Of a DNA stretch of 64,000 bases, positions 45,845 through 58,161 are shown piece by piece. Location: positions 496,001 through 560,000 of the forward strand of contig LNAC01000768.1 of NCBI GenBank assembly GCA_002007465.1, given 5' to 3'. Within the stretch, counting starts at the first letter, position 1. Each line of letters opens with the position of its first letter. This DNA comes from Ailurus styani (taxonomy: Eukaryota > Chordata > Mammalia > Carnivora > Ailuridae). A program made the translations under genes and the position numbers. The notes beneath the pieces were generated by a model, which did no database searches, was not told where the DNA came from, and saw only the letters and a program-made list of their open reading frames with translations.

Positions 45845-48800
45845 CATGGAACATTCTCCAGAATAGATCACATTCTGGGTCACAAATCAGGTCTCAAACA
45901 GTACCAAAAGATTGGGATTAATCCCTGCCTATTTTCAGAACACAATGCTTTGAAACTAGAACTCAACCACATGAGGAAAGTTGGAAAGAATTCAAATACA
46001 CGGAGGCTAAAGTGCATCCTACTAAAGAATGAATGGGCCAACCAGGAAATTAAAGAATTAAAAAAATTCATGGAAACAAATGAAAATGAAAACACAACTG
46101 TTCAAAAGCTTTGGGACACACCAAAGGCAGTCCTGAAAGGAAAGTATATAGCAATACAAGCCTTTCTCAAGAAACTAGAAGGGTCGCGAGGACACAACCT
46201 AACCCTACACCTAAAAGAGCTGGAGCAAGAACAGCAAAGAAAGCCTAAGTCCATCAGAAGAAGAGAAATAATAAAGATCAGAGCAGAAATCAATGGAACA
46301 GAATCCAAAAGAATAGGAGAACAAATCAACGAAACCAGAAGATGATTCTTTGAAAGAATTAGTAAGGTTGATAAACCCCTGGCCAGACTTATCCAAAAGA
46401 AAAGAGAAAGGACCCAAATTAATAAAATCATGAATGAAAGAGGAGAGATTACAACCAACACCAAAGAAATGCAAACAAGCATAAGACCATATTATGAGCA
46501 ACTCTACACTAGCAAATTTGACAATCTGGAAGAAATGGATGCATTCCTAGAGATGTATAAGCTACCAAAACCGAACTAGGAAGAAAGAGAAAACCTGAAC
46601 AGACCCATAACCAGTAAGGAGACTGAAGCAGTCATCAAAAATCTCCCAACAAACAAGAGCCCAGGGCCAGATGGCTTCCCAGGGGAATTCTACCAAATAT
46701 TTAAAGAAGAATTAATATCTATTCTCCTGAAACTATTCCAAAAAATAGAAATGGAAGGAAAACTTCCAAACTCATTTTATGAGGCCAGCATTACCTTGAT
46801 CCCAAAACCATATAAAGACCCCATTAAAAAGGAGAATTATACCAATATTCTTGATGAACACAGATGCAAAAATTCTCACCAAAATACTAGCCAGTAGGAC
46901 ACAACAGTACATTAAAAGGATTATTCACCACAACCAAGTGGGATTTATTCCTGCACTTCAAGGTTGGCTCAACATCTGCAAATCAATCGATGTGATACAA
47001 GGCATTAACAAAAGAAAAAACAAGAATCATAAGATACTCTCACTAGATGCTGAAAAAGCATTTGACAAAGTACAGCACCCTTTCTTGATCAAAACTCTTC
47101 ACAGTGTAGGGACAGAGGGGACATACCTCAATATCATCAAAGCCATCTACAAAAAACCCACAGCAAATATCATTCTCAAAGGGGAAAAACTGAGAGCTTT
47201 TCCCCTAAGTTCAGGAACACAACAGTGCTGTCCACTAACATCACTGCTACTCAACATAGTACTAGAAGTCCTAGCCTCAGCAATCAGACAAGAAAAATAA
47301 ATAAAAGGCATCCAAATCAGCAAAGAAGAAGTCAATCTCTCACTCTTTGCAGATGATATGATACTTTATGCAGAAAATCCAAAAGGCTCCATTCCAAAAC
47401 TATTAGAACTCATACAGGAATTCGGTAAAGTGTCAGGATATAAAATCAATGCACAGAATTCAGTTGCATTTCTATACACCAACAGCAAAACAGAAGGAAG
47501 TGAAATTAAGGAGTCGATCCCATTTACAACTGCACCAAAAACCATAAGATACCTAGGAATAAACCTAGCCAAAGAGGCAAAGAATTTGTACTCAGAAAAC
47601 TATAAAGTACTCATGAAAGAAAGTGAGGAAGACACAAAGAAATGGAAAGACATTGCATGATAATGGATTGAAAGAATATTGTGAAAATGTCTATGCTCCC
47701 TAAAGTAATCTACACATTTAATGCAATCCCTATCAAAATACCATCAATTTTTTTTCCCAAGAAATGGAACAAATAATCCTAAAATTTATATGGAACCAGA
47801 AAAGACCCCAAATAGCCAGAGGAATGTTGAAAAAGAAAACCAAAGTTGGCAGCATCACAATTCCAAACTTCAAGCTCTATTACAAAGCTGTAACCATCAA
47901 GGCAGTATGGTACTGGCACAAAAACAGACACATAGATCAATGGAACAGAATAGAGAGCCCAGAAATGGACCCTCAACTCTATGATCAACTAATCTTTGAC
48001 AAAGCAGGAAAGAATGTCCAATGGAAAAAAGTCTCTTCAACAAATGGTGTTGGGAAAACTGGACAGCCACATGCAGAAGAATGAAACTGGACTATTTCCT
48101 TACACTACTCAGAAGCAGAGACTCCAAATGGGTGAAAGACCACAATGTGAGACAGGAATCAATCAAAATCCTTGAGGAGAACACAGGCAACAACCTCTTT
48201 GACCTCAGCCACAGCAACTTCTTCCTAGAAACACCGCCAAAGACAAGGAGAACCAAGAGCAAAAATGAACTATTGGGACTTCATCAAGATAAAAAGCTTT
48301 TGCACAGCAAAGGAAACAGTTGACAAAACCAAAAGACAACAGACAGAATGGGAGAAGATATTCGCAAATGACATAACAGATAAAGGGCTAGGAACCAAAA
48401 TCTATAAAGAACTTATCAAACTCAACACCCAAAGAACAAATAATTCAATCAAGAAATGGGCAGAAGACATGAACAGACATTTCTCCAAAGAAGACATCCA
48501 AATGGCCAACAGACACATGAAAAAGTGCTCAACATCACTTGGCATCAGGGAAATACAATTCAAAACCACAGTGAGATACCTACCACCTCACACCAGTCAG
48601 AATGGCTAAAATTGACAAGTCAGGAAATGACAGATGTTGGCGAGCATGCGGAGAAAGGGGAACCCTCCTACACTGTTGGTGGGAATGCAAGCTGGTGCAG
48701 CCACTCTGGAAAATAGTACAGAGGTTCCTCAAAAAGTTGAAAATAGAGCTATCCTATGACCCAGCAATCACACTACTGGGTACTTACCCTAAAGATACAA

Positions 48801-49075
48801 ATTTAGTGATCCAAAGGGGGATGTGCAACTGAATGTTTATAGCAGCAATGTCCACAATAGCCAAACTATGGAAAGAACCTAGATGTCCATCAAGAGATGA
48901 ATGGATAAAGAAGATGTGGTATATATATATACAATGGAATCCTAGGCAGCCAACAAAAAAAAAAAACCCTGAAAACTTGCCATTTGCAATGGCGTGGATG
49001 GAACTAGAGGGTTTTATGCTAAGCAATATAAGTCAATCAGAGAAAGACAATTATCATATTATCTCTCTGTTGTAA
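45845..49075 (+). pseudogene. L1 ORF2 relic (endonuclease C-terminus, RT, Cys-rich end)
   Basis: Open from 45845 in one frame through the endonuclease end (HGTFSRIDHILGH at the start, then SEH at 45935-45943 where active elements have SDH). A TGA at 46343 and a TAG at 46577 follow. KSPGPDGF (46655-46678) marks the RT entry. A frameshift lies at about 46836-46850. RT motif FADD is intact at 47346-47357. Further breaks are TAA 47298, TGA 47658 and shifts at about 47.7 and 48.3 kb. The C-terminal CxxxC-x7-H-x4-C cluster is intact at 48635-48688, and the relic ends at TGA-interrupted frame 48602-49075. In active elements ORF2 provides nicking and reverse transcription; this copy cannot. Confidence 0.93.
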
Positions 49076-49381
49076 GGAATTGAGTGGCAGGGCAGGGGGT
49101 CGTGGGGGAAAGGGAGGGAAAAAAAGGAAACAAGATGGGACTGGGGAGGGAGACAAACCATAAAAGACTCTTAATCTCAAGAAACAAACTGAGGGTTGCT
49201 GGGGATTGGGGGAGGGGTAGGGATAGGGTGGCTGGGTGATGGATATTGGGGAGGGTATGTGCTATGGTGAGTGCTGTGAATTGCGTAAGACAGATGATTC
49301 ACAGACCTGTACCCTGAAGCAAATAATACATTATATGTTAATAAATAACTAAACACATAAATAAATAAAATAAAATAAATT
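45845..49381 (+). mobile_element. Younger 5'-truncated L1, sense, with 15-bp target duplication
   Basis: Begins inside ORF2 (CATGGAACATTCTCCAGA) and runs to a 3' UTR with an A-rich tail (AAATAAATAAAATAAAATAAATT). Flanking duplication AAAAAACAGGCACAA (45830-45844) and AAAAACCAGGCACAA (49382-49396), one mismatch, shows target-primed insertion into old L1 copy B in the same orientation. It lacks ORF1, the 5' UTR and most of the endonuclease. It is the least diverged L1 in the window but not active. Confidence 0.95.
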
Positions 49382-49396
49382 AAAAACCAGGCACAA

Positions 49397-49697
49397 AAAA
49401 TACATGATTTCATTTGTATAAATTTCCAGAGCAAAAGATGACAGATAAATGAATATGTACATATATATTTATATACATGTTTATATATTTACTTAAAAAT
49501 ATGTTTATATGTACATACATACATACGCTTACACATACTTATATACATGCACATACATACTTATATACATGTCACCATAACCTCTGAAGGGTGAAGGAAG
49601 CTATAAGATGGAATTTTCTGGCTTGATAACTTCATATAGGGTAGAAAAAACAGGTTTACCCATTAATAAAATTATAATATTAAGATTTGTGTATTTC
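49397..49697 (+). other. End of old L1 copy B, then AT/CA-rich low complexity and unique DNA
   Basis: 'tacatgatttcatttgtataaatttccagag' continues the old L1 3' UTR after the young L1. 49454-49570 is a TACA/TATA-rich interrupted microsatellite. The rest is unrecognised. Confidence 0.6.
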
Positions 49698-49894
49698 GGG
49701 CACCTGGGTTGCTCAGTGGGTTGGAGCCTCTGCTTTCAGCTCAGGTCATGATCTCAGGGTCCTGGGATCGAGGCCCGCATCGGGCTCCCTGCTCAGCGGG
49801 GAGCCTGCTTCCCCCTCTCTCTCTGCCTGCCTCTCTGCCTCCTTGTGATCTCTCTCCCTCTGTGAAATAAATAAATAAAATCTTAAAAAAAAAA
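49698..49894 (+). mobile_element. CAN-SINE (SINEC), sense, young
   Basis: GGGCACCTGGGTTGCTCAGTGGGTTGGAGCC head, near-consensus body, and tail AAATAAATAAATAAAATCTT plus A12. Perfect 16-bp target duplication AAGATTTGTGTATTTC at 49682-49697 and 49895-49910. Confidence 0.97.
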
Positions 49895-49910
49895 AAGATT
49901 TGTGTATTTC

Positions 49911-52900
49911 AAGTGGCAGAAGATTAAGAGTTAATGAAACCAGGTGATGAACCCTAGTGATTGCTGACTGAAAAAGAGGGAATAGATAAGAAGTAAGAAT
50001 GACTAAGGAGGTGGTGTTTTGACTACTTAAAAGTTCGGCGCTTGAATATATGAGTAGATAACTATATCTTTTCCAGGAATAAAATCAGAAATGACTTGAG
50101 CCTCGTCCATGTATATGAAGAAATGTCCTGTTTTGGACATAACAGACTTAAAGTTCCTCTTGATATCTAGGTAGAAGTGCCTGTAATCTTTGATTATACA
50201 ACTTATTGGAAATCTAAACTTAGGTGTCCTGTTTTAGAACAACACATACACTCTGAATTCATAATTCTGATGAGTCAGGAAGTTAAAACTAATAATTTAA
50301 TTATAAAAAAATGTTGATGTTCATCAAACCAGCATAACATTAATTTATCCACATGTGAAGAATTGCTAATACTACTTAGTGGTTATAAAAATCTGAAAGA
50401 ATATAACTTTTTATATATACTAAGAGAAGAAAAGTTAGTTTCAATTAAAACTTGACTCCTTTTAAATTATGGGTTGATTTAAAACTAAACTGCTGCATTT
50501 TAAAATAACATTTAGTTGCCTAGGACATAATTTAGGTTAACATTATATATTTATGAATTCAAATTCATGTCATTTTTATACGAGAAATCTGATTCTAGAT
50601 TATTTTAAAAGCCACCATTAGTATTACACGACTTGGATCTACTTCTATATTTATAATCTCAATGCCGAATTTTATTAAAACCTTTTAACACTGTATTTCC
50701 ACATGTAGAAATGTCAATTCCACTATACTTGACATATTCTGTTGCATTAGAAACACACTGGAAATGCAGTTCTGTTTTGCCTGATGCCTTACAATGAATT
50801 TACATTTTATTTTCAATTCCCATAGACTCAAAATAAATATTCAATAAATTCATTTTATCTGTCTCTTGGCAAAAGTGCTTTGTAAAAAATAAAGAATTCT
50901 TTGTCAAATGTTGATGTAAGCCAAGGGCTTTTGTTATTTTACATGTCTTCAAGGAGTACTACCTTGAGGCTAACAGAAGAAATGATAAATGCTGAATAGC
51001 ACCCAATAGAAGTGACATAATATTCAAGAATAGTACTCTAAATTGACAAAATAACAACATGCACAAAGATGGCGTGAAGAAAAATACGAGGGAATAAAAT
51101 ATTTAAAAATTTCAAAGCCCATAATTCATTACACTGTCAAGAAACAGGAAAATATCCAAACGGAGAAGAAAACATTGGAGAAATAATGACTATTTGTCTA
51201 TGGCTTTCTAGATGGTTTAGAAAAAGCTCTAGGGCAACATAATGCTTGAATGTACACTAGAACAAGAGGGCATATTTGTAAAAGAATGCTAAATGAATTC
51301 TAAAATTCTCTGGAAAGACTCAGAATTTAATATCTGATTTTTACATTATTTACAAAAAGCATAGAGGGGCAACTCAAAAATTTTAAGACATTGAGGCCAC
51401 TTATAAACTACAGCATAAAAAATAATTCCATTACTTTGAAAAATATAAGATGTTATCAGAAGAATATAAAAAACTTAAACGAAAAAGAACAAAAAAAAAT
51501 CAGTATAGTCATTGTCAATGGTGTTGAAAAGAGGATTCGGAATTATACTCAATACCCTAGAAAATAAACTACTGCCCACCAGAAATCTAAAAACACTTTG
51601 TCCTCGCAGGTAGAATTTGTGTGAACAGCTTATAAAACAAGACTGCTGAGTCCAAGGTAAAGGTGGATATGAAAAAAGCCATATTGCTGATAGTCCTGAA
51701 AGAACAAATTACCTTTGAAATAGGAAATTCTTTACCAGCCAAATTGGATTTTTTTTAACTTTTTCTTCCTCTTTACAAGAAAGGGGGGAAAAAAGAGAGA
51801 AATCTTTTAACAACCAAACCATATAGTGGTGCTGAGTACTAGATTTGTGAACTCTTAGCCATTTCTCAAACTGAAGTTGAATCAATCATCTCTTTGTTAT
51901 GGAGAAAGATTTAAAGACATTTGATTAACCTTAAGAGGCTCAGCTCCACTGAAGGCCATAGACCGTCTTTGATTTGTTGAGTGTGGGGATTCTAAGAGGC
52001 TATCATATTCTAGTCCTCATTAAAAATATCAGAAGAGTAATAATTGTCTATGAGCCTGTGGACTGTCAAATAATACTTATGAAAATGGTATAATTTTACT
52101 AATCAGAAAATGTAACACATTTACACTAAGGATCATCAGATTCCTTATTATACGGGGCTTGGCTGAATTATTTTATCCAGTAACCAGAGAAATGTACTGT
52201 ATATTGGGGCAAAATTTATCCAAGAATTGCCTAAGGATATACATGCTTTAAAGAGAAAATACAGTGGATAAGGTTATCAAAGTAACTCTGTAAAGCTGAA
52301 GTCTTTTAAATTTTTAAATGCCAAAAGAATTAGGATTTATTATTATTTTACCAGTTTCATTAATGTATATTTATTAGTTCTTGCCCTTGGTAAAAAGTCT
52401 CAAGGAGTATCAAGGGACAGAATCATTGCATAATTTGAAAATCTCTGTAAACTTCCAAAATGGTAACAATGTATTTAGCCTATGGAGACATTTGTTTGGG
52501 TCAAACAACTTTACCAAATTAACAAACAAACAAAAATCTGAGCCAATATTTTACTTAAAAATCTAGACTGCTGGCTGGATTCTGATTGTTCTTTAGCTCC
52601 TTCCAGGGTGTCCACTCACATAAGGAATGTAAGGTTGCATATTTTCATCATCTTTCATCCTGCCCTCTCTTTAGAGACTCCTGAGATTTTTAAGATTATG
52701 ATCCCTGATCTACAGTATACTTCTGAATTATCATTAAGAAGCTGACCAAACATTAGCAATTCACTAAAACAATGTATTCCTCTGCTTTTTCATGTTTCAC
52801 AAAGAACTGAATTATCATAAAATTTGTTGCAAGATCTGTTACATGTTCTCTGAAGCATTTCTTATGTATCCAGGTAAAAAGTCACTTCCTTCACTGATCC

Positions 52901-53268
52901 TATTACACTTGTTGCAGAGGACCTTTTGTGAGTATTGTGCCATTATTACTGATTTGACCTCCCCATAGTAAATAATAAGAACAGAGGACAGTTCCAGCTT
53001 TCTTGAGCCAAAGTTCCTGGCACAGGATGTGACATATCACAGGCACCTTGATATTTCGTTCGATAGCTAAATGGTGGTTTTAATCACTTTCATTCCTACA
53101 ATATGTTCATCCCCTATTCTACAGAAAAAACACTTGGGCTAAATACTTCAAAGGATTTGTGTACGTAATTATTTTTGGCAACTAATTTTTATACTAAGAT
53201 AATACCGCAATAAAATCTGAAATAAGAAATGTTTTTAGCAATAGAAAACCCCAACTCCTTATAATATT
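49911..53268. other. Single-copy AT-rich DNA, no gene seen
   Basis: The largest repeat-poor stretch of the window (3.4 kb). Around 52970-53040 a diverged 'cctggcacaggatgtgacatatcacagg' faintly resembles an L2 3' end, too weakly to call. No coding frame or RNA gene recognised. Confidence 0.5.
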
Positions 53269-53281
53269 AAAACTGATCTGA

Positions 53282-53468
53282 GGGACACCTGAGTGTCTCA
53301 GTTACTTAAGCCTCTGCTTTCGGCTCAGGTCATGATCCCAGGGTCCTGGGATCAAGTCCCCCTTCAGGCCCCCTGCTCACCAGGGAGCCTGCTTCTCTCT
53401 TTGCCTGTGACTTCCCCTGCTTGTGCTCTCTCTCTCTCTCTGACAAATAAATAAAATCTTAAAAAAAA
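53282..53468 (+). mobile_element. CAN-SINE (SINEC), sense
   Basis: GGGACACCTGAGTGTCTCAGTTACTTAAGCC head, near-full body, AAATAAATAAAATC plus poly-A. Perfect 13-bp target duplication AAAACTGATCTGA at 53269-53281 and 53469-53481. Confidence 0.96.
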
Positions 53469-53481
53469 AAAACTGATCTGA

Positions 53482-54575
53482 AATGGAAAAATCTTTACAA
53501 CAACACAGTAGTGGAATACAGTCACCAACTGAACAAGCTTCAGAGAAGAAAGCTAGTAAACACCAAGTGAGAAAGTCACTCCCTGTGCTAGGAAAAGGCA
53601 AAAGAGCAAAGTGTAGAATAGCTATGAAGCAGGTCACAAAATATCCTCAGCGGGTTTTAAAATAACAAGGGCAGTTTGAAATCAGGGCTTGACCGAATGG
53701 GGATCCAAGCCAGTAAGTTTGTGGGTAGGGTGATAATACTTTTCTTTTTATTTATAAGCGAAGGCTAGTTGTTATTTGTTTCAACAAGTTATGTAACACG
53801 ACAGGTAAGTAACAGAAAATAAAATTAAAAATAGTCCATCTCTAGGATTCAGTTTCCTGAACACTGCCCCTTTACCTTTGTGTTTAATGATATATATTTT
53901 ATTCTATCATATATATTTGATTCCCACATCTTCTAACATTGTGTGGATTATTAACAATCATAGAATAGGTTTGTCAGACCTATAATACTTTCCTTGATAT
54001 GGAAAATAATTCCCCAGCAAATGAGGAATTAAAAAGAAGAAAAGAAAAAGCACATTTTGAATCTAAATGATTTCTATTTACCACCTTCTAAGGGTTGAAC
54101 AAGCTAAAAGTCTTGTTACAGTTTTCAGTTACTGTTTAGTTTGCTTGGTTTGGTTTTGCTTCTCTTTATGACAAATATTTGAGCAGGCCTTTTTCAAAGT
54201 CTTTTATAGGCAGCAATATCAACTAGATGAAAATATCTGGTCTTTATTGTATTTTTTGAAAACTACATAACTTCTAAGTTTAAACTGTAAACTTTTGTTA
54301 GCCAGTAAAGAATCAGTTTAATGCTCATGCACTATTGAACATTTTGCAGGTGAAAGCGATATTAGAGATAGTTAGTATAGGTGAAGAGAACTATAATCAA
54401 AAGAAAAATCATCTGACCCCAGCTCTCCTTGATAGTGTTCTAAAGATCAAATAGCTTTCAGCGGCCACAAAGTTGGCTCAATGGCATTCCTTTTCTTGCT
54501 AGCTAACTGCATTTTTCTATTATAATATACATTATCCGATAAGAAAACGTTTTCCTGATACGTAAAATACAAGTA
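53482..54575. other. Single-copy DNA
   Basis: Nothing recognised. The 60-residue frame at 53483-53665 is Lys/Ser-rich without a known motif. Confidence 0.5.
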
Positions 54576-54590
54576 GCTTTGTACTTTTTT

Positions 54591-54790
54591 TTTTTTAAGA
54601 TTTTATTTATTCATTTGACACAGAGAGAGAGATTACAAGTAGGCAGAGAGGCAGGCAGAGAGAGAGGAGAGAGGAGGAAGCAGGCTCCCTGCTGAGCAGA
54701 GAGCCCGATGTGGGCTTCAATCCCAGGACCCTGGGATCATGACCTGAGCCGAAGGCAGCGGCTTTAACCCACTGAGCCACCCAGGCGCCC
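54591..54790 (-). mobile_element. CAN-SINE (SINEC), antisense, young
   Basis: T-tail, AAGATTTTATTTATTCATTTGACACAG to CCAGGCGCCC. Perfect 15-bp target duplication GCTTTGTACTTTTTT at 54576-54590 and 54791-54805. Closely resembles the copy at 31723. Confidence 0.97.
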
Positions 54791-54805
54791 GCTTTGTACT
54801 TTTTT

Positions 54806-55497
54806 GTGTATTATTAAATATTGAATGAGTCGAAAACTCTGGGTAAGATATAATAAGAAAGCTTTTTGTCTTGTAAACTTTTAAGGAACTATAAGTGGTA
54901 AAAATGGGAGCAATGAGAGAAAAGTAATGAATAGTAGAATTTAAAAACTTTTTAATTAAAATTTCCAAATCTGGATATTTTCTGACACTGGAAAGTCATG
55001 TCATCATCAGCATTTTGTAAGACTCAGCTGGACAAAGGATCATTATGCTCTGTTAAATTACCCTGGGACTCCAGGAACCACACTTACCAGAAGGAATGGC
55101 TCCTGGTACTGGGAACATATAAAGAGATTACTAGAGAATCAAATACTTCTATCTCAGCTTAATCTTGTAATTGATATATGTGTTATATATTAATTAATCT
55201 GAACATTTATATAATGTAATCACAATTTCATCGTATTATAATGTCTTCCTAAAATGTATGTAATTAACTCAGAGAAATCTAACTTAACCCCCAAGACTTA
55301 CTTAAATGAAGCCATTCTGAAATGTTGTATAACCTCTATATAACCAGGGTAGAATTAATTCAGTGTTATTTTTTATCCTTACTTGACATTTTTCAGGATT
55401 CTCATCAGCTTTTGTCTAGATATCAATGACTTCTACAGTACTATGTGTCTTTTGTAATTATCCCTACTTACAATTATACCATCGTTCGAACTACAAA
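54806..55497. other. Single-copy AT-rich DNA
   Basis: Nothing recognised. Confidence 0.5.
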
Positions 55498-56012
55498 TTA
55501 ACCATTCGCAATGACATGGATGGAGCGAGAAAGTATTTTAAAGTAGTCAAAAAAGACAAATACTGGGCGCCTGGGTGGCTCAGTGGGTTAAAGCCTCTGC
55601 CTTCGGCTCTGGTCATGATCTCAGGGTCCTTGAATCCAGCCCCTCATCGGGCTCTCTGCTCAGCAGGGAGCCTGCTTCCTCCGCTCTCTCTCTGCCTACC
55701 TCTCTGCCTACTTGTGATCTCTCTCTCTCTGTCAAATAAATAAGTAAAATCTTAAAAAAAAAAAAAAGACAAATACCATATGATTTTACTCATATGTGGA
55801 ATTTAAGAAACAAAACAGATGAATACAGGGGGAAAAAAGAGAGGCAATTCAGGAAACAGAGTCTTAACTATAGAGAACAAACTTTGAGAGTTGCTGGAGG
55901 GGACTTGGAGGGGTGAATGGGTGATGGGGATTAAGGAGGGCATTTATGATGAGTACTGGGTGTTATATGTAAGTGATGAATCACTAAATTCTATTCCTGA
56001 AACTACACTTGT
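55498..56012 (+). mobile_element. L1 3' end, sense, strongly 5'-truncated
   Basis: Begins 'taaccattcgcaatgacatggatgg', the last part of ORF2. A SINE splits it, then 'catatgattttactcatatgtggaatttaagaaacaaaac' and 'gagaacaaactttgagagttgctggagggg' run to the 3' end near 'aatcactaaattctattcctgaaactac'. Confidence 0.85.
55564..55761 (+). mobile_element. CAN-SINE (SINEC), sense, young
   Basis: GGGCGCCTGGGTGGCTCAGTGGGTTAAAGCC to AAATAAATAAGTAAAATCTT plus A. Perfect 15-bp target duplication AAAAAAGACAAATAC at 55549-55563 and 55762-55776. Interrupts an L1 3' end. Confidence 0.97.
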
Positions 56013-57950
56013 GACTAGGGTCCTAACAAATGTTGCCAGCTCTCAGGGGGATTGTCTAAGGCTCGCTTCTTTTGCTTATCTTTGGGAACCGCTCTGGATT
56101 TGGGGAGAGTAGTATCCTTTCCACCCTCTTTGAGGATGCCTCTGGCCTCCATGAGGTTGTTCAGTACTGTTCAGAGCCTGATACAAATTTGTTTTTAGGC
56201 CTTCTCCGGTAAGCTAAAATGAAACTTTACACTCACAGGGAAAGAGAAACATTCTGAAGCCTTTGTGGAAGGATTTACTAGAATATTCCGAAGAGACACA
56301 GCTGTAAATCTAGAACATAGGAGTCCACCAATTTCCACCTTAGTGGAAGATCTTTTCCCGATATAGAGAACCAAACTGAAGATGAAATAGTTGGATGCCG
56401 GGTTAATCCCTTGATATTGAGGTTGCAACTCAATTCTATGAAGAATTAAAAACTGCGCTTGTCTTATAAATAAAGTTTTCACAAGAACAGAAATAATTCA
56501 AAGGCCACTTACTCTTTTTTACCAATTTCCAAACCTCCCCTATTCATCTTAACAGGCTTGTAGATAATGGAAAAGGTCTGGACATAGGGAACAGAAGACC
56601 TTCTTGGTGAAACTTTGATTTTTTTCTGTGTGCCTATTGAGATGTAAGTATTCTATGCAGTCTTCTCTAGGAACCAAGGTAGTTATTATTGCGGGGGGAG
56701 GTGGGAGGGGAGAAGGAAAGTCTATTGAGAAAATCAGGCCAATGAAAAATGTTAAAAGTCTCTACCACAAATATTAGTAAGAAGTTTTATTAGCCATATG
56801 CCATCTGAGCAGGTAGCCTTAACTAATTCCATCTGCCAGAAACACAATTTGGATGCAAATATTCTTTTATAAACTAGTGAGTTTTGCATTATCATAACTG
56901 TCTCATACCTAAAATTTTAAAACAACTATAAGATCTCTGTGTGTTTCTGTATTTATGTCTATTATGTATATTAAAAACGTGTGATATTTTTTCTACCCCT
57001 GAATGACATTGCCAAAATCAGTTTGTAAAGAACTCTACTTAATTGGCTTAAAAGCAAACAAGTGTTTATACAAATCAAGTATACTCTCAGAAATACAGAA
57101 ATTAATCCAAATGCCTTTCAAATTCACATACTCTAAAATAATCTTCAGTAAATAAAAACTTGGTTAAGTTTGTTGCTTTAATTAAAACAGCCAATTCTTA
57201 GAGTTACTGGTATTAAATATAGTACTTTTATTCTGCCTAGGTTTACTAAAAATCAAATAAGCTTAGGTTATTTCTATTAAAGAATTTATCATCAAGAAAG
57301 ATAATTTAAGATGATGGCTAGCTGCTTGATGTCTCATGAAATTTTCACATGAGTATTCTAAACATAATTTTTAAGAACAAGGAAACTAAATAGATGTAAA
57401 AGTACACAAGTGAACTTTTGACAATAATTGTGTTATATGTCTCAGTTTATCTTTCAGTAATACATACATACAATCATATATTTCTGCATACACATATATT
57501 AATGTGTATGCGTGTTTTATATTCATCTAGAATTTCTTCATCTATACCCCGATAAGTACTGTGTATAATAACATAGAAGTAAAAATCACCCCTTAATCTT
57601 ATTCATGCATTTTTACTGGTGCAACAAGGGCTTTAAATGAAATAGTAGGAGGTTTCACAAAGTCTGAACATCGTGGCCAGTACCCAAAACAGAGCTAATG
57701 TGCAATCTTGATCCTTTAAGTTAAAGTCTAGGCTCTATACTTCTCTTAGAACTATGACTCCATGTTCTACCCATTTCCCTAGCTATCTATTTATTGATGC
57801 CTATCTTGGTCTCTGTGTCTACGAAAGGAAAATTAATGGGCTGCTGTGGGAAAACTCAGAAAATTGTCTATTCTTAATTAGGGTATTCCAAATGTCATTG
57901 CTTTTATTATGCAACATATCAGCTGTATCAAACTATATTCAAAACTAAAC
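56013..57950. other. Single-copy DNA, no gene seen
   Basis: 56000-56500 is slightly GC-richer, with an open minus frame 56195-56482 that has no recognisable domain. AATAAA at 56468 is probably chance. No repeat family identified. Confidence 0.45.
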
Positions 57951-57960
57951 TTTTTTGACT

Positions 57961-58161
57961 TTTTTTTTTTTTGAGCGAGCGAGCGAGAGAATGTAGACAT
58001 GCACTAGTGGTGGTGAGCGGCAGAAGGAGAGAGAGAATCTTAAGCAGGCTCCATGCCCTGCACAAAGCTTGACAGGCGGCTGGATCTCAGGACTCTGAGA
58101 TCATGACCTGAGCCGAAATCAAGATCCAGTCACTTACCTGACTGAGCCATCCACGTGCCCC
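57961..58161 (-). mobile_element. CAN-SINE (SINEC), antisense, older
   Basis: Poly-T, then (GAGC)n-like GAGCGAGCGAGCGAGAG, GATCATGACCTGAGCCG and CCACGTGCCCC. Weak target duplication (TTGACTT / TTGACTC). Interior more diverged than most. Confidence 0.92.

Noticed and set aside
46102..46501. Minus-strand frames of 96 and 126 residues
   Set aside because: Shadows of the L1 ORF2 relic on the opposite strand.
55426..55743. 105-residue plus-strand frame
   Set aside because: Its second half is the common SINE-derived frame seen in other copies; its first half is L1 3' end and unique DNA.
56195..56482. 95-residue minus-strand frame in GC-richer DNA
   Set aside because: No motif or structural hallmark; length is within chance.
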